Assembly: GCF_021869535.1 (NCBI RefSeq)
Contig: NW_026262734.1
Coordinates: 112,669,588-112,733,587 of the forward strand
Direction: 5' to 3'
Origin: Mytilus californianus
Lineage: Eukaryota; Mollusca; Bivalvia; Mytilida; Mytilidae
Length of the DNA: 64,000 nucleotides
Shown: positions 49,275 to 61,485 of the stretch, piece by piece
Position numbering within the stretch: the first letter of the stretch is position 1
How the letters are laid out: each line of letters starts with the position of its first letter
Notes under the pieces: generated by a model
What the model was told of the DNA's origin: nothing
Seen by the model: the letters and a program-made list of their open reading frames with translations, nothing else
Databases searched by the model: none
Made by a program: the position numbers and the translations under genes

Positions 49275-49572
49275 ATAAAAGTGATGCAATGAAGTTTGTT
49301 CTGATATATATATATATAAATATTATTTACAATTACATGCACATGTAAATTGTAATGCATATAAAAATAAGGAGATGTGGTATGATATTCAGTGAGTTTA
49401 TCGAACCAAAGTGCATAAGAAATGGGTAAAGCAGTTACAGGTGTTACTGTCACCGTGCAATCTCCAACAATTTGAAAAACTTGTACCGTGTAAAAAATTT
49501 CAGAGATCTTACAACTAAGTTTTGTTGTCTCACCTTGACTTTGGTGAATTGTTTATATCTGTTGATGTAAAT
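49275..49572. other. AT-rich spacer with (AT)n and a GGAGATGTG fragment
   Basis: A short TA run lies at 49,302-49,318 and AAATAAGGAGATGTGGTATG near 49,365. The downstream end of the THAP/DDE element may lie here, but no terminal repeat was identified. Confidence 0.45.
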
Positions 49573-50150
49573 ATAAAAAAGAAGATGTGGTATGATTGCC
49601 AATGAGACAACTCTCCACAAGAGACCAAATGACACAGAAATTAACAGCTATAGGTCACAGTACAGCCTTCAACAATGAGCAAAGCACATACCGCACAGTG
49701 AGCTATAAAAGGCACTGAAATGACAATGTAAAACAATTCAAACAAGAAAACTAATGGCCTAATTTATGTACAAAAAATGAACGAATAACAAATATGCAAC
49801 ACATAAACAAACGACAACCACTGAATTACAGGCTCCTGACTTGGGACAGGCACATACATGTACATACAGAATGTGGCGGGGTTAAACATGTTAGCGGGAT
49901 CCCAACCCACCCCCTAACCTGGGACAGTGGTGTAACAATACAATATAAGAATGAACTATAAAAATCAGTTGAAAGAGGCTTAACTCATCAGATGGATAAA
50001 TACAAATACAAGTGGACGAGGCCGGGTAGTTGTACATCCAAACAACAAAAAGACACTAAGTACAGATCTGAGAGTACTCGCATTTACTGACAGCTAGTTC
50101 AAAGCCACTAACAACTGATAAAAAAATCTTGCATCTAAGACTAAATTATC
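49573..50150 (+). repeat. Near full-length mussel GGAGATGTG repeat
   Basis: It starts GAAGATGTGGTATGATTGCC and passes ACAGCCTTCAACAATGAGC, GACTTGGGACAGGCACATAC, GGCGGGGTTAAACATG and GTACAGATCTGAGAGTACTC to about 50,150. Same block order as 7,845-7,235 (minus) and 62,717-63,330. No coding content. Confidence 0.8.
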
Positions 50151-50519
50151 AATCCGTAAGCTCCCTTTAGAATTTTATAAATTTTAGATTTTACATTTCT
50201 GAGCTATGGGGTTTTATTCATTAAAAAAGCGGGGATTTTCCAGTTTTTGGACAACAACTAAAAAATGCTTTAAGCAGTTCGCATGAAACTTTGGTGAATT
50301 ATTTATAGCTATTGATGTAATCTCCCTATTGATTTTCATAAATTTCAAATATGGCATTGAGAAGAAATTGAACTTTATTTGTTTATAGTCTGGCAACAGA
50401 TTTATTAAGTATTGCACAACAGCACAGTGTATTGCACAACAGCAAGAAATCTTTAATTGAATATAAATTCAATTCATATAATCGATTTCAAGTTCTGTGA
50501 CTACATTTATTCAGAAACT

Positions 50520-50640
50520 ATAATATGTCAAATATTTAATTACAATCCAAATTCAGACCTGTATCAAGCTTGAATATTGTGTCCATTTTTGCCCCAACTG
50601 TTCATGGTTGGACCTCTGCGGGTGTATCCAGCTGCGCTCA
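50520..50640 (+). repeat. Fragment of element T right end
   Basis: ATTACAATCCAAATTCAGAC, CTGTATCAAGCTTGAAT, GCCCCAACTGTTCATGG and GACCTCTGCGG match 22,330-22,415 in the same orientation. Confidence 0.75.
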
Positions 50641-50666
50641 GCGAATCAGTTTATTTCTTAATTAAG

Positions 50667-51752
50667 AACTCCTTTTTGTCGAGCCTGCGACTTTTGTCGC
50701 AGAAAGCTCGACATAGGGATAGTGATCCGGTGGCGGCGTTGGCTAACTTCTTAAAAGCTTTATATTTTAGATGGTGGAAGGTCTGGATGCTTCATACTTT
50801 GTATATGGATGCCTCATGTTACGAAGTTTTCGTCAGTCACATGTCCAATGTCCTTGACCTCATTTTCATGGTTCAGTGACTACTTGAAAAAAAAGTTAAT
50901 ATTTTTTGTAATGTTAAATTCTCTCTTATTATAAGTAATAGGATAACTATATTTGGTATGTGCGTATCTTGCAAGGTCCTCATGCCCGTCAGACAGTTTT
51001 CACTTGACCTCAACCTCATTTCATGAATCAGTGAACAAGGTTAAGTTTTGGTGGTCAAGTTCATATCTCAGATACTATAAGCAATAGGTCTAGTATATTC
51101 GGTGTATGGAAGGACTGTAAGGTGTACATGTCCAACTGGCAGGTGTCATCTGATCTTGACCTCATTTTCATGGTTCAGTGGTTATAGTTAAGTTTTTGTG
51201 TTTTGGTCTGTTTTTCTTATACTGTATGCAATAGGTCTACTATATTTGGTGTATGGAATGATTGTAAGGTGTACATGTCTAGCTGGCAGGTGTCATCTGA
51301 CCTTGACCTCATTTTCATGGTTCAGTGGTCAAAGTTAAGTTTTTGAGTTTTGGTCTTTTTTTCTAATACTATATGCAATAGTTCAACTGTATTTGGTATA
51401 TGGAAATATTTTATGATCTATTTGTCAGTCACACAGGTTTTTTTTTTACCTTGACCTCATTTTCAAGGTCAGTTGCTCAGTTTTAAGTTTTTGTGTTTTG
51501 GTCTGTTTTTCTTAAACTATAAGCAATAGGTCAACTATATTTGTTGTATGGAAGAATTGTTAGCTGTACATGCCTGCTTAGCATGGTTCATCTGACCTTG
51601 ACCTCGGTTTCTTGGTTCATTGGTCAATGCTTAGTTTACTTGGTTAATGTTAAGTTTATGTGACAGTTGTAATAAAGCTTTATATTTAGGACTATCAACA
51701 TAATATCAATGATTAGTAAAGAAGGCGAGACATTTCAGCATGTGCACTCTTG
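50667..51752 (+). repeat. Mussel repeat element with ~150-bp tandem units
   Basis: It opens with GTCGAGCCTGCGACTTTTGT, including the hairpin TGCGAC..GTCGCA, and GGATAGTGATCCGG. About six units of 147-158 bp follow, each with CCTTGACCTCATTTTCATGG, TTCAGTG, AAGTTTTTGTGTTTTGGTC and GCAATAGG (near 50,852; 51,010; 51,158; 51,302; 51,451; 51,597). It closes with AAGGCGAGACATTTCAGC. Diverged relative at 10,145-10,650. Confidence 0.75.
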
Positions 51753-51987
51753 TTTCATTCATAAATTACTTTATACTTGGAAATATAATTTTGCTTGGAG
51801 TTATAGTTTCTAAAAAAAGTATTGTCATTGAAAGAGTTGACATGTTGCAATGTACATTTATTCTACATAGTTCTATGGTACCAAATCAAAAGTTTATATA
51901 AAAGAAAGAAGTCAAAGGTTTCCCATCATAGTTTAGTTACATACATTTTTTATGTACCTGAGGTCATTGAATATAGGTCATTATATA

Positions 51988-52080
51988 AATAAGGAGATGT
52001 GTTATGATTTCCAATGAAACAACTATCATCCATACATTGTACTTACCAGTCACAAACCACATTTGCAAAGTTGAATAAAA
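51988..52080 (+). repeat. Mussel GGAGATGTG repeat, 5' fragment
   Basis: AAATAAGGAGATGTGTTATG and CCAATGAAACAACTATC, then divergence. Confidence 0.65.
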
Positions 52081-52820
52081 TACAGTTGATAACATTTACT
52101 TATTACTAAAAAGAAAATGCCAAACTATTTTAAACAGTATTTGACTATAAACATAGATAAAAAAGGTACAAACTGGACATAATGCACTAGTTCATAAACA
52201 AGTGAGAACAATCGCCTTCATATAGTGCTCAGAATATGACATTCATAAAACTTGTTCAATATCATTAGAGAACTCTAAATCTTAAATACTGAAAGCCACC
52301 TCTGATAAGTACAATGTACTATGCAAGATAATGATATAACTGGACTAAAAATACACACAACCTGTAATTAACTGCCTTTACAGCGCTTTAACGCTTTGAT
52401 TGACTTATCTTGCCAAATAAGGTTGTTGTTATTTTATGAATGAAATGAGGTCATGACACAGTCAGAAATCGACGTTGATGGGATGTTTTAAGTAATGTGG
52501 ACAACTCGTCCCCAAGACAAGTCGGACCGAATCCACTCAAACCGTCTTAGAAGACAAATTTGACCGTTTGTCAGATTTACTTAGGGTTTCATAAAATATT
52601 AGACTAACATGTCTAGCGGAGCCATTAATCTTTTGTTTGTGCATTGGGGTCTATTTAGGGGTATTTGGAGGGGCCTGAAGAAGGGAGGGGTTTACTATAG
52701 AACCCTATGGGATTTTATTTTTTTTTATTTTCAAATGGCTATTACTTGAAAACCGTAAGTGATAGACACATGCAGTCTTCAGTAATCAGAACAGGACAAT
52801 AAAAAAAATCAACCAAAATA
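52081..52820. other. Intergenic sequence with an isolated AACTGCCT end motif
   Basis: At 52,373-52,405 TAACTGCCTTTACAGCGCTT and GCTTTGATTGAC resemble 54,505-54,545 and 63,953-63,992. Otherwise nothing recognised. Confidence 0.45.
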
Positions 52821-52829
52821 TAGGGTGAG

Positions 52830-53895
52830 TCCCTGGGGGTCATCCCAACCCTCTTCAATTAGAAAATGTACTTTTATCTTGTAAACCGTCGAGATCCCCA
52901 CCCCTAAACAATATATATACTTGTATGGGACAATAAAAGAAATCAAATGAAAATAATTTGGGGGAGTCCCCGGTGTCGTCCCACCCCCTCCTGTTTGAGA
53001 ACTTGGAAATGGTCGAGATCCCCACCCCTAAACCATATATATTCATGTATTGGACAATAAAACAAATCAAATGAAATATACGGGGAGTCCCTGTGGTCAC
53101 CCAACCCCCTCCTGTTTGAGAACTTGTAAATGGTCGAGATCCCCGACCCTCAACCATATATATTCATGTATGGGACAATATAACAAATCAAATGAAATAT
53201 ATGGGGAGTCCCTGGGGTCACCCCACCCCTACTGTTTGAGAACTTGGAAATGGTTGAGATCCCCACCCCTAAACCATATACATTCATGTATGGGACAATA
53301 AAACAAATCAAATGAAATATATGGGGAGTCCCTGGGGACACCCCACCCCCTCCTGTTTGAGAACTTGTAAACAGTCAAGATCCCCACCCCTAAACCATAT
53401 ATATTCATGTATGGGACAATAACACAAATCAAATGAAATATATGGGGAGTTCCTCGGGTCACCCCACCCCCTCCTATTTGAGAACTTGGAAATGGTCGAG
53501 ATCCCCACCCCTAAACCATATATATTCATGTATGGGACAATAAAACAAATCAAATGAAATATAGGGGGAGTCCATGGGGACACCCCACCCCTCTTGTTTG
53601 AGAACTTGTAAACAGTCAAGATCCCCACCCCTAAACCATATATATTCATGTATGGGACAATATAACAAATCAAATGAAATATTTGGGGAGTCCCTGGGGT
53701 CACCCCACCCCCTCCTGTTTGAGAACTTGGAAATGGTCAAGATCCCCACCCCTAAACCATATGTATTTATGTATGGGACAATATAACAAATCAAATGAAA
53801 TATAGGGGGAGTCCCTGGGGTCACCCCACCCCCTCCTGTTTGAGAACTTGTAAACGGTTGAGATACCCACACCTAAACCATATTTATTCCTGTTC
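52830..53895 (+). repeat. 121-bp tandem repeat (satellite), about nine units, with dimer higher order
   Basis: TTTGAGAACTTG recurs at about 52,995, 53,117, 53,236, 53,358, 53,478, 53,599, 53,720 and 53,841 (spacing 119-122). A degenerate first unit lies near 52,860. Each unit carries GAGATCCCCACCCCTAAACC, TTCATGTATGGGACAATA and GGGGAGTCCCTGGGG. Alternate units read GGAAATGG and GTAAA(C/T)GG or GTAAACAG after ACTTG, pointing to a ~242-bp dimer. Because 121 is not a multiple of 3 and stops are rare on the minus strand, overlapping open frames of up to 132 codons run through it; these are not genes. Confidence 0.9.
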
Positions 53896-54640
53896 ATCAT
53901 TTCAAAAAGATTTGAATGACATACAGGGTCAATCTCCTAGGTGTTGCATATGCATATCACTTTACTAGACCAAACCAATATGAACTGGACTTCAGGAGAC
54001 CATGGGAATGACGAATTATGGGGGCTTTGTTTGGGAGACTTTGTAACGGCATCCTGTTACAATTATTTCTTGTTTATTATAAAATTTTATTGATGCAAAA
54101 AATGAGTCTAGGTTAATTGATTAACTTTTATAATTTATTAAATTATTTCTGGGCCTATAATAATTTTCATTTATGGCTCATTTTAAAGAAAACTTATAAA
54201 TCTTTCAAGCAGTGTAAAGCCCGAGAATGTTTGACCAACTGTTTTATAATCACCTGTCATTTTATTCCAAACTTGGTGTGGAGTAACATCATGCACTTGG
54301 GGTGAGGATGGGGGTCATTTACATTGATATATGAGTTGCTTTTGAAAACCTTGATGAAATATTAATAAATTTGCCTTAATAATCTATTCATTTAATGAAC
54401 ATAAATGTACAATATAGGAATGTTTAATGTTTGTTCTTTCAAATCTTAAAAAAAAATTGAAGCAACACTGCCACAGTTTTCATAAATACGTTTGCCTTGG
54501 TTTTTGGTTAACTGCCTACAGCGCTTACAGTGCTTTGATTTTATTAAAATTAAAAATATTCCTGGTTTAAATCTAACTACTTTTAAGCAAAATAAATTGA
54601 GACTATCGAAAAAACGTGTTTAAGACGATAAGACCATAAT
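53896..54640. other. Intergenic sequence
   Basis: AT-rich. One TTAACTGCCTACAGCGCTTA motif at 54,508. No gene seen. Confidence 0.45.
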
Positions 54641-54960
54641 TTTCAAGCAACAGGTAAACTGTTTTGTACCGGACATTGATCGTTCTATTTATTTAAAAGT
54701 TTTTTTTTTTTTTTTTTAATATCAGCGGTTTGCATCATCAATTTAGTCAAAAAAAATTTATATTATGTGAAATACACGTACATGAACATAATTTGATGAA
54801 AATCATGTGCACAGATATTAGGTTTAATTATGCATCCGATTTTTTTAAAATGCTAAAATCATCATTGATATCTTAATCTAACATGTCTAACGTTCATTTC
54901 GATATATTCCTGAAGAAATAAAGTGAAAAGAGCTACTTTAACTCAAGCATGCTCTGTGTC
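54640..54960 (-). repeat. Second diverged fragment of the nested hAT-like family
   Basis: ACAGGTAAACTGTTTTGTAC, CGGACATTGATCG, TCAGCGGTTTGCATC, ATTATGCATCCGATTTT and AGAGCTACTT follow the order of 26,325-26,680. It is the portion that the 45,900-46,235 fragment lacks. Confidence 0.7.
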
Positions 54961-55015
54961 ATTTGGTCTCTTGTGGAGAGTTGTCTCATTGGCAATCATA
55001 CCACATCTTCTTTTC
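54960..55015 (-). repeat. Mussel GGAGATGTG repeat, 5' tip
   Basis: The minus strand reads AAGAAGATGTGGTATGATTG then CCAATGAGACAACTCTCCAC. Confidence 0.75.
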
Positions 55016-55337
55016 AAATTTTGCTGATATAGTTTAGTAGACTGTCACTCTTTGTAGGAGTGATTGCCCTTAAATGAGAATTGTTTTTATCCTCTTTTGT
55101 GTTTTGAGCAAAAACTAAAGAAGAAAGAGAGAAACTAAATAGGCTAAATTATCAGCAATACAAGATCAACAAAACAGATTTTTGTCATGAATTCTATTCC
55201 TGTCTACAATGTTGGAGATAGAGTGTCCTTTGTTGAATATGCACATAGACCAAGGTGAGCCTCTAGTTATAAAACTTATACTACAGGTTAATATCTGGCA
55301 GCAATATCTTGGACAAGTTCTATAATGGTGGCTGATC

Positions 55338-55685
55338 GACTTTTTAAGCAGTTAAGCTGCTTTATGCGAGCACCCTAGATTTGTGTTCTACCCAATAAAT
55401 GCTGAAATATGTGCCATTGTTATTATCTGGCTGGCTATTATGTTATTTATAACTAATTGAACACTTTTTTCATACTTTTAATTCTGGAATACAAAAAATA
55501 TGACCAGAAAAACCTTAAATGATCGTCGAACCACCCAAAAGTTTTGAAGTTGCACATAGGAAGTAGTGCTCAATAGAAATCCTTATGTGGTTTATTATCC
55601 CCTGTGCTTTTGGCCAAGATGTCAAAGAACAATTGCATGAATTATTTCATCGCCGAAAATCTCTAATTACAAGTCGTTTATAGTT
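55338..55685 (+). repeat. Repeat S, copy 2, left half
   Basis: Paralogue of 46,236-46,855 without its MITE; continues at 60,405 after the foldback insertion. Confidence 0.8.
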
Positions 55686-58600
55686 GGGCAAAGTCAAAAT
55701 AAATGGTCCAAATTTATTTTTTTTTACCAAATTTCAACATTGTTTTAGTGCATTTTCTTTTGTTGTATCTTGATACATATACATTTAAGTTAATAAATCC
55801 AAAAGGATATAAAAAAGTATAAAGAAATAAAAAAGTTCTGAAACTTAAATGACATAAACCAATAAAACAAATTTAAATCAAGTATACCTTTTTGGAATAT
55901 TATTTCAGACAAACACTATCAAATATTTATATTTTTTTCACCCCTATTGATTGCACAGATCCAAACATTACTTTTGATGCAAAGATTATTAATCTCCTCT
56001 TTGATTACCATTTTTTTTTATGTTTTGGGCTATTTTTTGTATCAATTCATTTAAAGTTGATTGAAAAAGTTTTGATTAAAAAATAATTCATCAATTAGTT
56101 GATAAAAAAACTTCTCCATATTAAAATTAACCCTTTTTCAAATTCACTGAGGAAAAAAAATTGATAGATAAATCTTTTAATAAAGAAGATATATCAAAAA
56201 GAAAAAACATCCAATTTCCCCTACTTTTGTTGCACTCCTGACATATTATACACCAAAAAAAAATGCAGAAACTAGAACAAAATACTCATGATTTTTTAAA
56301 ATTTGTAATCATTGCTGGTTTATAAAGACCTAAATCTGTCATTTAAATGTTATTTCTATTTTAACTTATGCATCTTATGCACTTCAGATCATATTTAAAT
56401 TGATTTTTTGGACACACTATTATAAAAATGAGGTTACGTTACCAAACTATGAACTAAATTCTATTAAATATTCAGTAGAATTGTTGTTTAACAACTTAAA
56501 AAGAGATCTGCATTTTTCAAAGTTTTTCTGAACTATTATTATTTTTTAAAATTATTACCTATATAAGGAACTTTATTCCTCCTATTTTGTTGCACTCCTG
56601 ACATTCAATATATATCATATCAAAATAGTTATACATCATCAAAAAAGCCCATGATTTCTAGATTAAGTGTATATACCTTTCAGATTTAACATTTTAATTT
56701 CATTTAAACAATATTTTTGAACTACAATGTATATTGTTCATATCACTTATTGTATACATAAGTTCACGTCTCATCACATTTCGCTACTATTTTTTTTTAA
56801 ATGGCAGTCTTTACAATGTTAAAATAGGCTGAATTTTGTGGCTTGATGTGTAGAATAATCCTGCAAAATATCTTTGGAAAATCTCAAGTATTAAAAAAAT
56901 GACGATAAAAAAAGATGCAAAAATTGTCAGGAGTGCAACACTTTTTTGTGACATTTTGAAAAAATTCTTTTTTTATAAAGACACAGCAACTTGTAATATG
57001 ATGATATGTGCCATAGATTCTTATTTATATTACAACTATTATGTCTTAGTGATGATTTTAGCTACAAATGAAGTTTGTCCAAAAAACCGTTTTGATACAG
57101 ATGTGTTTTGAAAAAAAGTATTGCCCTGTCAGGAGTGCAACACAATAATTAGTACAGCTGTGGAATAGAATGATTTTTGAATATATGAATCACACCTAAA
57201 CATAAACAAAAGTCAACCCTGTAAAAAAAATATGTCCTTTCCAGAATAAATACTTTATTAACCTGCTTATTGATATAAATGTGTGATAGTCAAGTAAATA
57301 AGGCCTCCCTATAAGTGTCAGGAGTGCAACTTTGAAGTTAAAAAAAACTCACACTTAATAAATACAATGCCAATATTTTGTTCTGTTTTATTTTTCAAAA
57401 GATACTATACTAGATACAAGATTGCACCCAAAGAGAAGCCTGATAGACTAGAAATTTTTAGAACCATTTCTTTGATGTCAGGAGTACAACAGTTTTAAAA
57501 TGTTAATTTCTTGGACTTACATTTTAAGATAATCTCAGCTCCTTATGACTTATTTGCCATTCAAATATGTGTTCTTACTATTTAGGCTACATGTATGATA
57601 TATTCTTAGAGGTGAATTTCAAACCAGGACTTCGATCCAAAAATTATTGTTTGTCACAAGCAATTATATCTGAATGATGATTTTTTATATAATTTTAGAA
57701 TTTAGGAAGCTAATTGTCATAAACTGTGTCGTTTTTTTTAGGAAATAACCATATTTCAATTTAAAAGTTTTATAATGGTTTCATGTAATACTAATTAAAT
57801 TATTATAACTGTAATAACAAACAATTAATTTTGTTGAACTCCTGACATGAATTTACCATAACAAGCAGTTTTGCACAGATTCAATATTTTAATTTCATTA
57901 AGGTCTCACACATTTGGAGTTCATCTTGCAGATCCGACCTTTGAATGAATGAAAGATGGGAAAGATAGTTGATCAAACTGAACTAACTTGAGAAGAAAAT
58001 CAGACAGACTAAAGGATCAAAACACACCATCAAAGACAACATCGACTATAACTTTGATGAGCAGAAAATTGAGAAAAAATCTGAAAGAAGATCCAGCTAA
58101 AGGACACACTAGACAAATATAAGCAAAGAAAGAACAAAGAAAACAAAACAATGTAAAACTTAATTACAAAGACTTAACTTGAATACAAAAACACAGATGG
58201 AGAAAATGAAAAAAACAAAACAAAGAGATTGGCAACAGTAAAGAAGAAGAAAATTGACACAAGCCAAAAAAGTTGCAAACCCACAGAAAAATGTCCAGTC
58301 GAGAAGCAAAGGTACAGGTGCAGATACACTATCTAGAGAAATCAGAAAGAGAAGACACAGTATAGGGAAAATTCTTCCTGACCAACCCAAACCTTGCCCT
58401 AAAACAATTGAATACATCATATCCACAGCTACACCAAGGCAGTTGTAAGAACTAATCAGTACTGATGGAAGGGTGCTAGAAATTGATGGGTGCCAAAGTG
58501 GAACCAAAATTGAGAGACCCTTAATAGATCTGGAAACTGTTGAAAAGAAACTTGCATTTTCAAAAAGAATAGAGGCTACCTGAAAAAGTAAGAACTAAGG

Positions 58601-60404
58601 GACTTCTTGAAAATGCCATTTTCTTTTCAACAGTTTTCAGATCTTTTAGGGGTTCCTCAACTTTGTTTATACTTCAACATGTTCAAGACTCATCAATTTC
58701 TTGCACACAGCTGATATCAGTTCTCATCTACTCTGACAACCACCTTGGTGTAGCTGTGGATATGATGTGCTCAATTGTTTAAGCCCAAGATTTGGGATGG
58801 TTAGGAAGATAATGTCTTATTCTTTGACTTCTCTTTCTGATTTCTCTAGGTATTGTATATGCATCTGTACTTTTGCTACTTGACTGGACAATTTTCTGCT
58901 GGTTTGCAACTTTTTTTAGCTTGTGTCAATTTTCTTCTTCTCTTCTGTTGCCACTTTCTCTGTTTTGTTTTCATTTTCTCATATGTGTTTTAATTCTGGT
59001 CTAAGTCTTTTGAATTTAGTTTTACCTTGTTTTGTTTCTTTGTTCTTTCTTTGTTTATATTTGTCTAGTTTGTCCTTCAGATTTGGATCTTATTTCAGTG
59101 TTTTACTAAATTTTCTACTCCTCAAAGTTGAAGTTGTTGTTGACTATGATGGTGTGTTTGTATGCACTTAGCCCGTCTGATTTTATTCTAAAGTTTAGTT
59201 TCACAACCATCTTCCCCATCTTTCATTTATTCAAAGGTTGGGTCTTAAAGTTGAACTCAAAATGTGCAAAACGGCTTGTTATGGATAATTCATGTCAGGA
59301 GTGCAACAAAATTAATTGTTTGTTATAACAATTATAATAATTCAATTAGTATTACATGAAACCATTATAAAACTTTTAAATTGAAATATGGTTATTTCCT
59401 AATCAAAAGACAAAGTTTAAGACAATTAGCTTCCATAATTTGAAAATAAAATGAAAATTTAACATTCAAATACTTTTGCTTGTGACAAACAATAATTCTT
59501 GGATCAAAGTCCTGCTTTGAAATTTACCTTTAAGAATTTATTATAACTCATACATGTAACCTAAATAGTTAGAAAACATGTTTAGATGCAAATAAGTCAC
59601 TAGGAGCTGAGATTATCTTAAAATGTAAGTCCAAGAAAATGTCATTTTAAAACTGTTGCACTCCTGACATCAAAAAAATGGTTCTAAAAGAAAAATTCCT
59701 TGTCTATCAGGCTACTCTTTGGGTGCAATCTTGTATCTAGTATAGTATCTTTTGAAAAATAAAACAGAACCATATAATGGCTTTTGTATTTTTTCAGTGT
59801 GAGTCTTTAAACTTCAAAGTTGCACTCCTGACACTTACAGGGAGGCCTTATATACTTGACTCTCACACATTATTTATATCAATAATCAGGAAAATGAACT
59901 ATTTATTCTGGAAAGGACATATTTGTTTTACAGGATTGACTTTTGTTTATGTTAAGTTGTGAGTCATTTAAGCAAAAATCATTCTATTCTTCAGTAATAC
60001 TAATTTTTGTGTTGCACTCCTGACATGAGACAACTTTTTTTCAAAACACATCTGTATCAAAACGGTTCAATGGAAAAGCTTCATTCTGAGCTGAAATCAT
60101 CACTAAGATATAATAGTTGTAATATAAATAAGAATTTAAGGCACATTCCTCCTTACAACAATTTGCTGTGTCTTAATAAAAAGGTATTTTTTCAAAATGT
60201 CACAAAAAAGTGTTGCACTCCTGACAATTTTGGCATCTTTTTTTAACGTCATTTTTTTAATACTTGAGATTTTCCAAAGATGTTTTGCAGGAATATTCTA
60301 CACATCAAGCCACATCATTTGAAATTAATTTATTCAATCAAATGATCAGCATGATTGATAAATATTGCTTTATATGCAAGGAACCATTTATTTTGACTTT
60401 GCCC
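55686..60404. mobile_element. 4.7-kb foldback transposon with giant palindrome
   Basis: The ends GGGCAAAGTCAAAATAAATG and its inverse (60,385-60,404) are flanked by AGTT on both sides (55,682-55,685 and 60,405-60,408). The paralogue near 46,850 has no insert. From about 56,835 to 60,310 the sequence is one imperfect palindrome, with arms of ~1.7 kb centred near 58,585 and a loop of roughly 30 bases. An extra ~1.1 kb on the left (55,712-56,830) has no partner. TGTCAGGAGTGCAAC or its inverse occurs 12 times with mirror spacing. The interior has only short frames. The 4-bp duplication fits several superfamilies (Sola-like among them); none is assigned. Confidence 0.85.
56835..60310. repeat. Long inverted repeat core of the foldback element
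   Basis: Left-arm blocks reappear inverted in the right arm in mirror order. Examples are GTGGCTTGATGTGTAGAATA (56,840), GATACTATACTAGATACAAG (57,402), CAAAGAAAGAACAAAGAAA (58,122) and ATCCACAGCTACACCAAGG (58,420). Coordinates of partners sum to about 117,125-117,170. The arms differ by scattered substitutions and small indels, so they are not freshly duplicated. Confidence 0.85.
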
Positions 60405-60540
60405 AGTTGCCAAATGGCACAAAGCGCAGGAATATTGTATAACGGCTGTGACTAATATGACACGGAGTTGAAGTCTCAGTTGGCGGTAATTTTAACTTCG
60501 TCGACAAAATGTAAATCAAGGACGTGTTAAATTTGGTGAT
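60405..60540 (+). repeat. Repeat S, copy 2, right half
   Basis: GCCAAATGGCACAAAGCGCAGG and GGCGGTAATTTT correspond to 46,855-46,950 of copy 1. Confidence 0.65.
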
Positions 60541-61485
60541 TTCTGATAATAATCATTTTGTTCAACCGCTAGCTTTATACCGAAAATCGCCAACATGTTA
60601 TGTGTAAATCTGAGTAAATCGTATCTGACTGACAAAAACAACATTGAAAAACAATGGATGCCATAAACTGGAAATGAAGACAATTATAATACCGGATCTA
60701 ATTCCGGGGGCGGATAAGGGTAATTCCGGGTTTGCCGATCAAATACAATAAAAATATAATAATTCCAGGCATGAGACAAAATACATCTATCATGATGAAA
60801 TATAAACTCTAGAATTGAAAACCAAAGATATATTGAAAAGAAAGAAAAAGCAGGAAATATTTTATACAGAAACTCAAAATTACTTTTAGTTCACAAATTT
60901 TCATGTCAAAAACCAATAAAATGTGACAGTATTTTCCTTATCATTAATAAATATTGATATTACATGTAGATGTTTTTATTGTTTAAACATATTACTACAA
61001 TTCCATGAGGTAATTTCTTCTCAATTTTGAAGGGCCTATAAAAATCTGGAAGTTTCTTACTTTATTTTCACAGAGGAACTAGCTAATATAATATATAGTG
61101 CAACTAGATATGATACACTTAAACAGTTTTGAATTTGAACTGTTTAATATAATGGTATAATTAGTAATAAATAATCAATTGTTGAGACAACACACCCACC
61201 CACAGTGATACCCTCAGCCTTCCTAATACAAAAAAAAAGATTATTTGAATTCATAAATTAATATACAAGACAATTACATTTATTATTAAACAAGTTAAAC
61301 GACAGTGACACTGACAATGAAACAAGCTAACTTAACACCAAAAGCACATTAAAGTATCTTACTGAGTTATGAACTATTTCAAGTAAAAGCAGGACCTGGA
61401 ATTTAGGTTGTGGACCTTTCAGTTTGGAGTGTCAAAGGTCCTGGACTGTCCAGTACCAAATGTTAATTTTAACCCCTGCATTCAC
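60541..61485. other. AT-rich intergenic sequence, nothing recognised
   Basis: No supported gene, RNA or repeat seen. Confidence 0.5.

Noticed and set aside
53308..53872. Overlapping minus-strand frames of 131 and 132 codons
   Set aside because: They run through the 121-bp satellite in successive phases and change frame with each unit; open only because the unit is stop-poor.
58160..58507. 115-codon hydrophobic minus-strand frame
   Set aside because: It is the complement of lysine/AAG-rich sequence in the foldback arm, giving artificial Leu/Phe/Cys runs.
56229..60226. Regularly spaced 15-bp motif resembling CRISPR repeats
   Set aside because: Repeats are too short, on both strands, 160-1,460 bp apart, and lie in an animal transposon palindrome.
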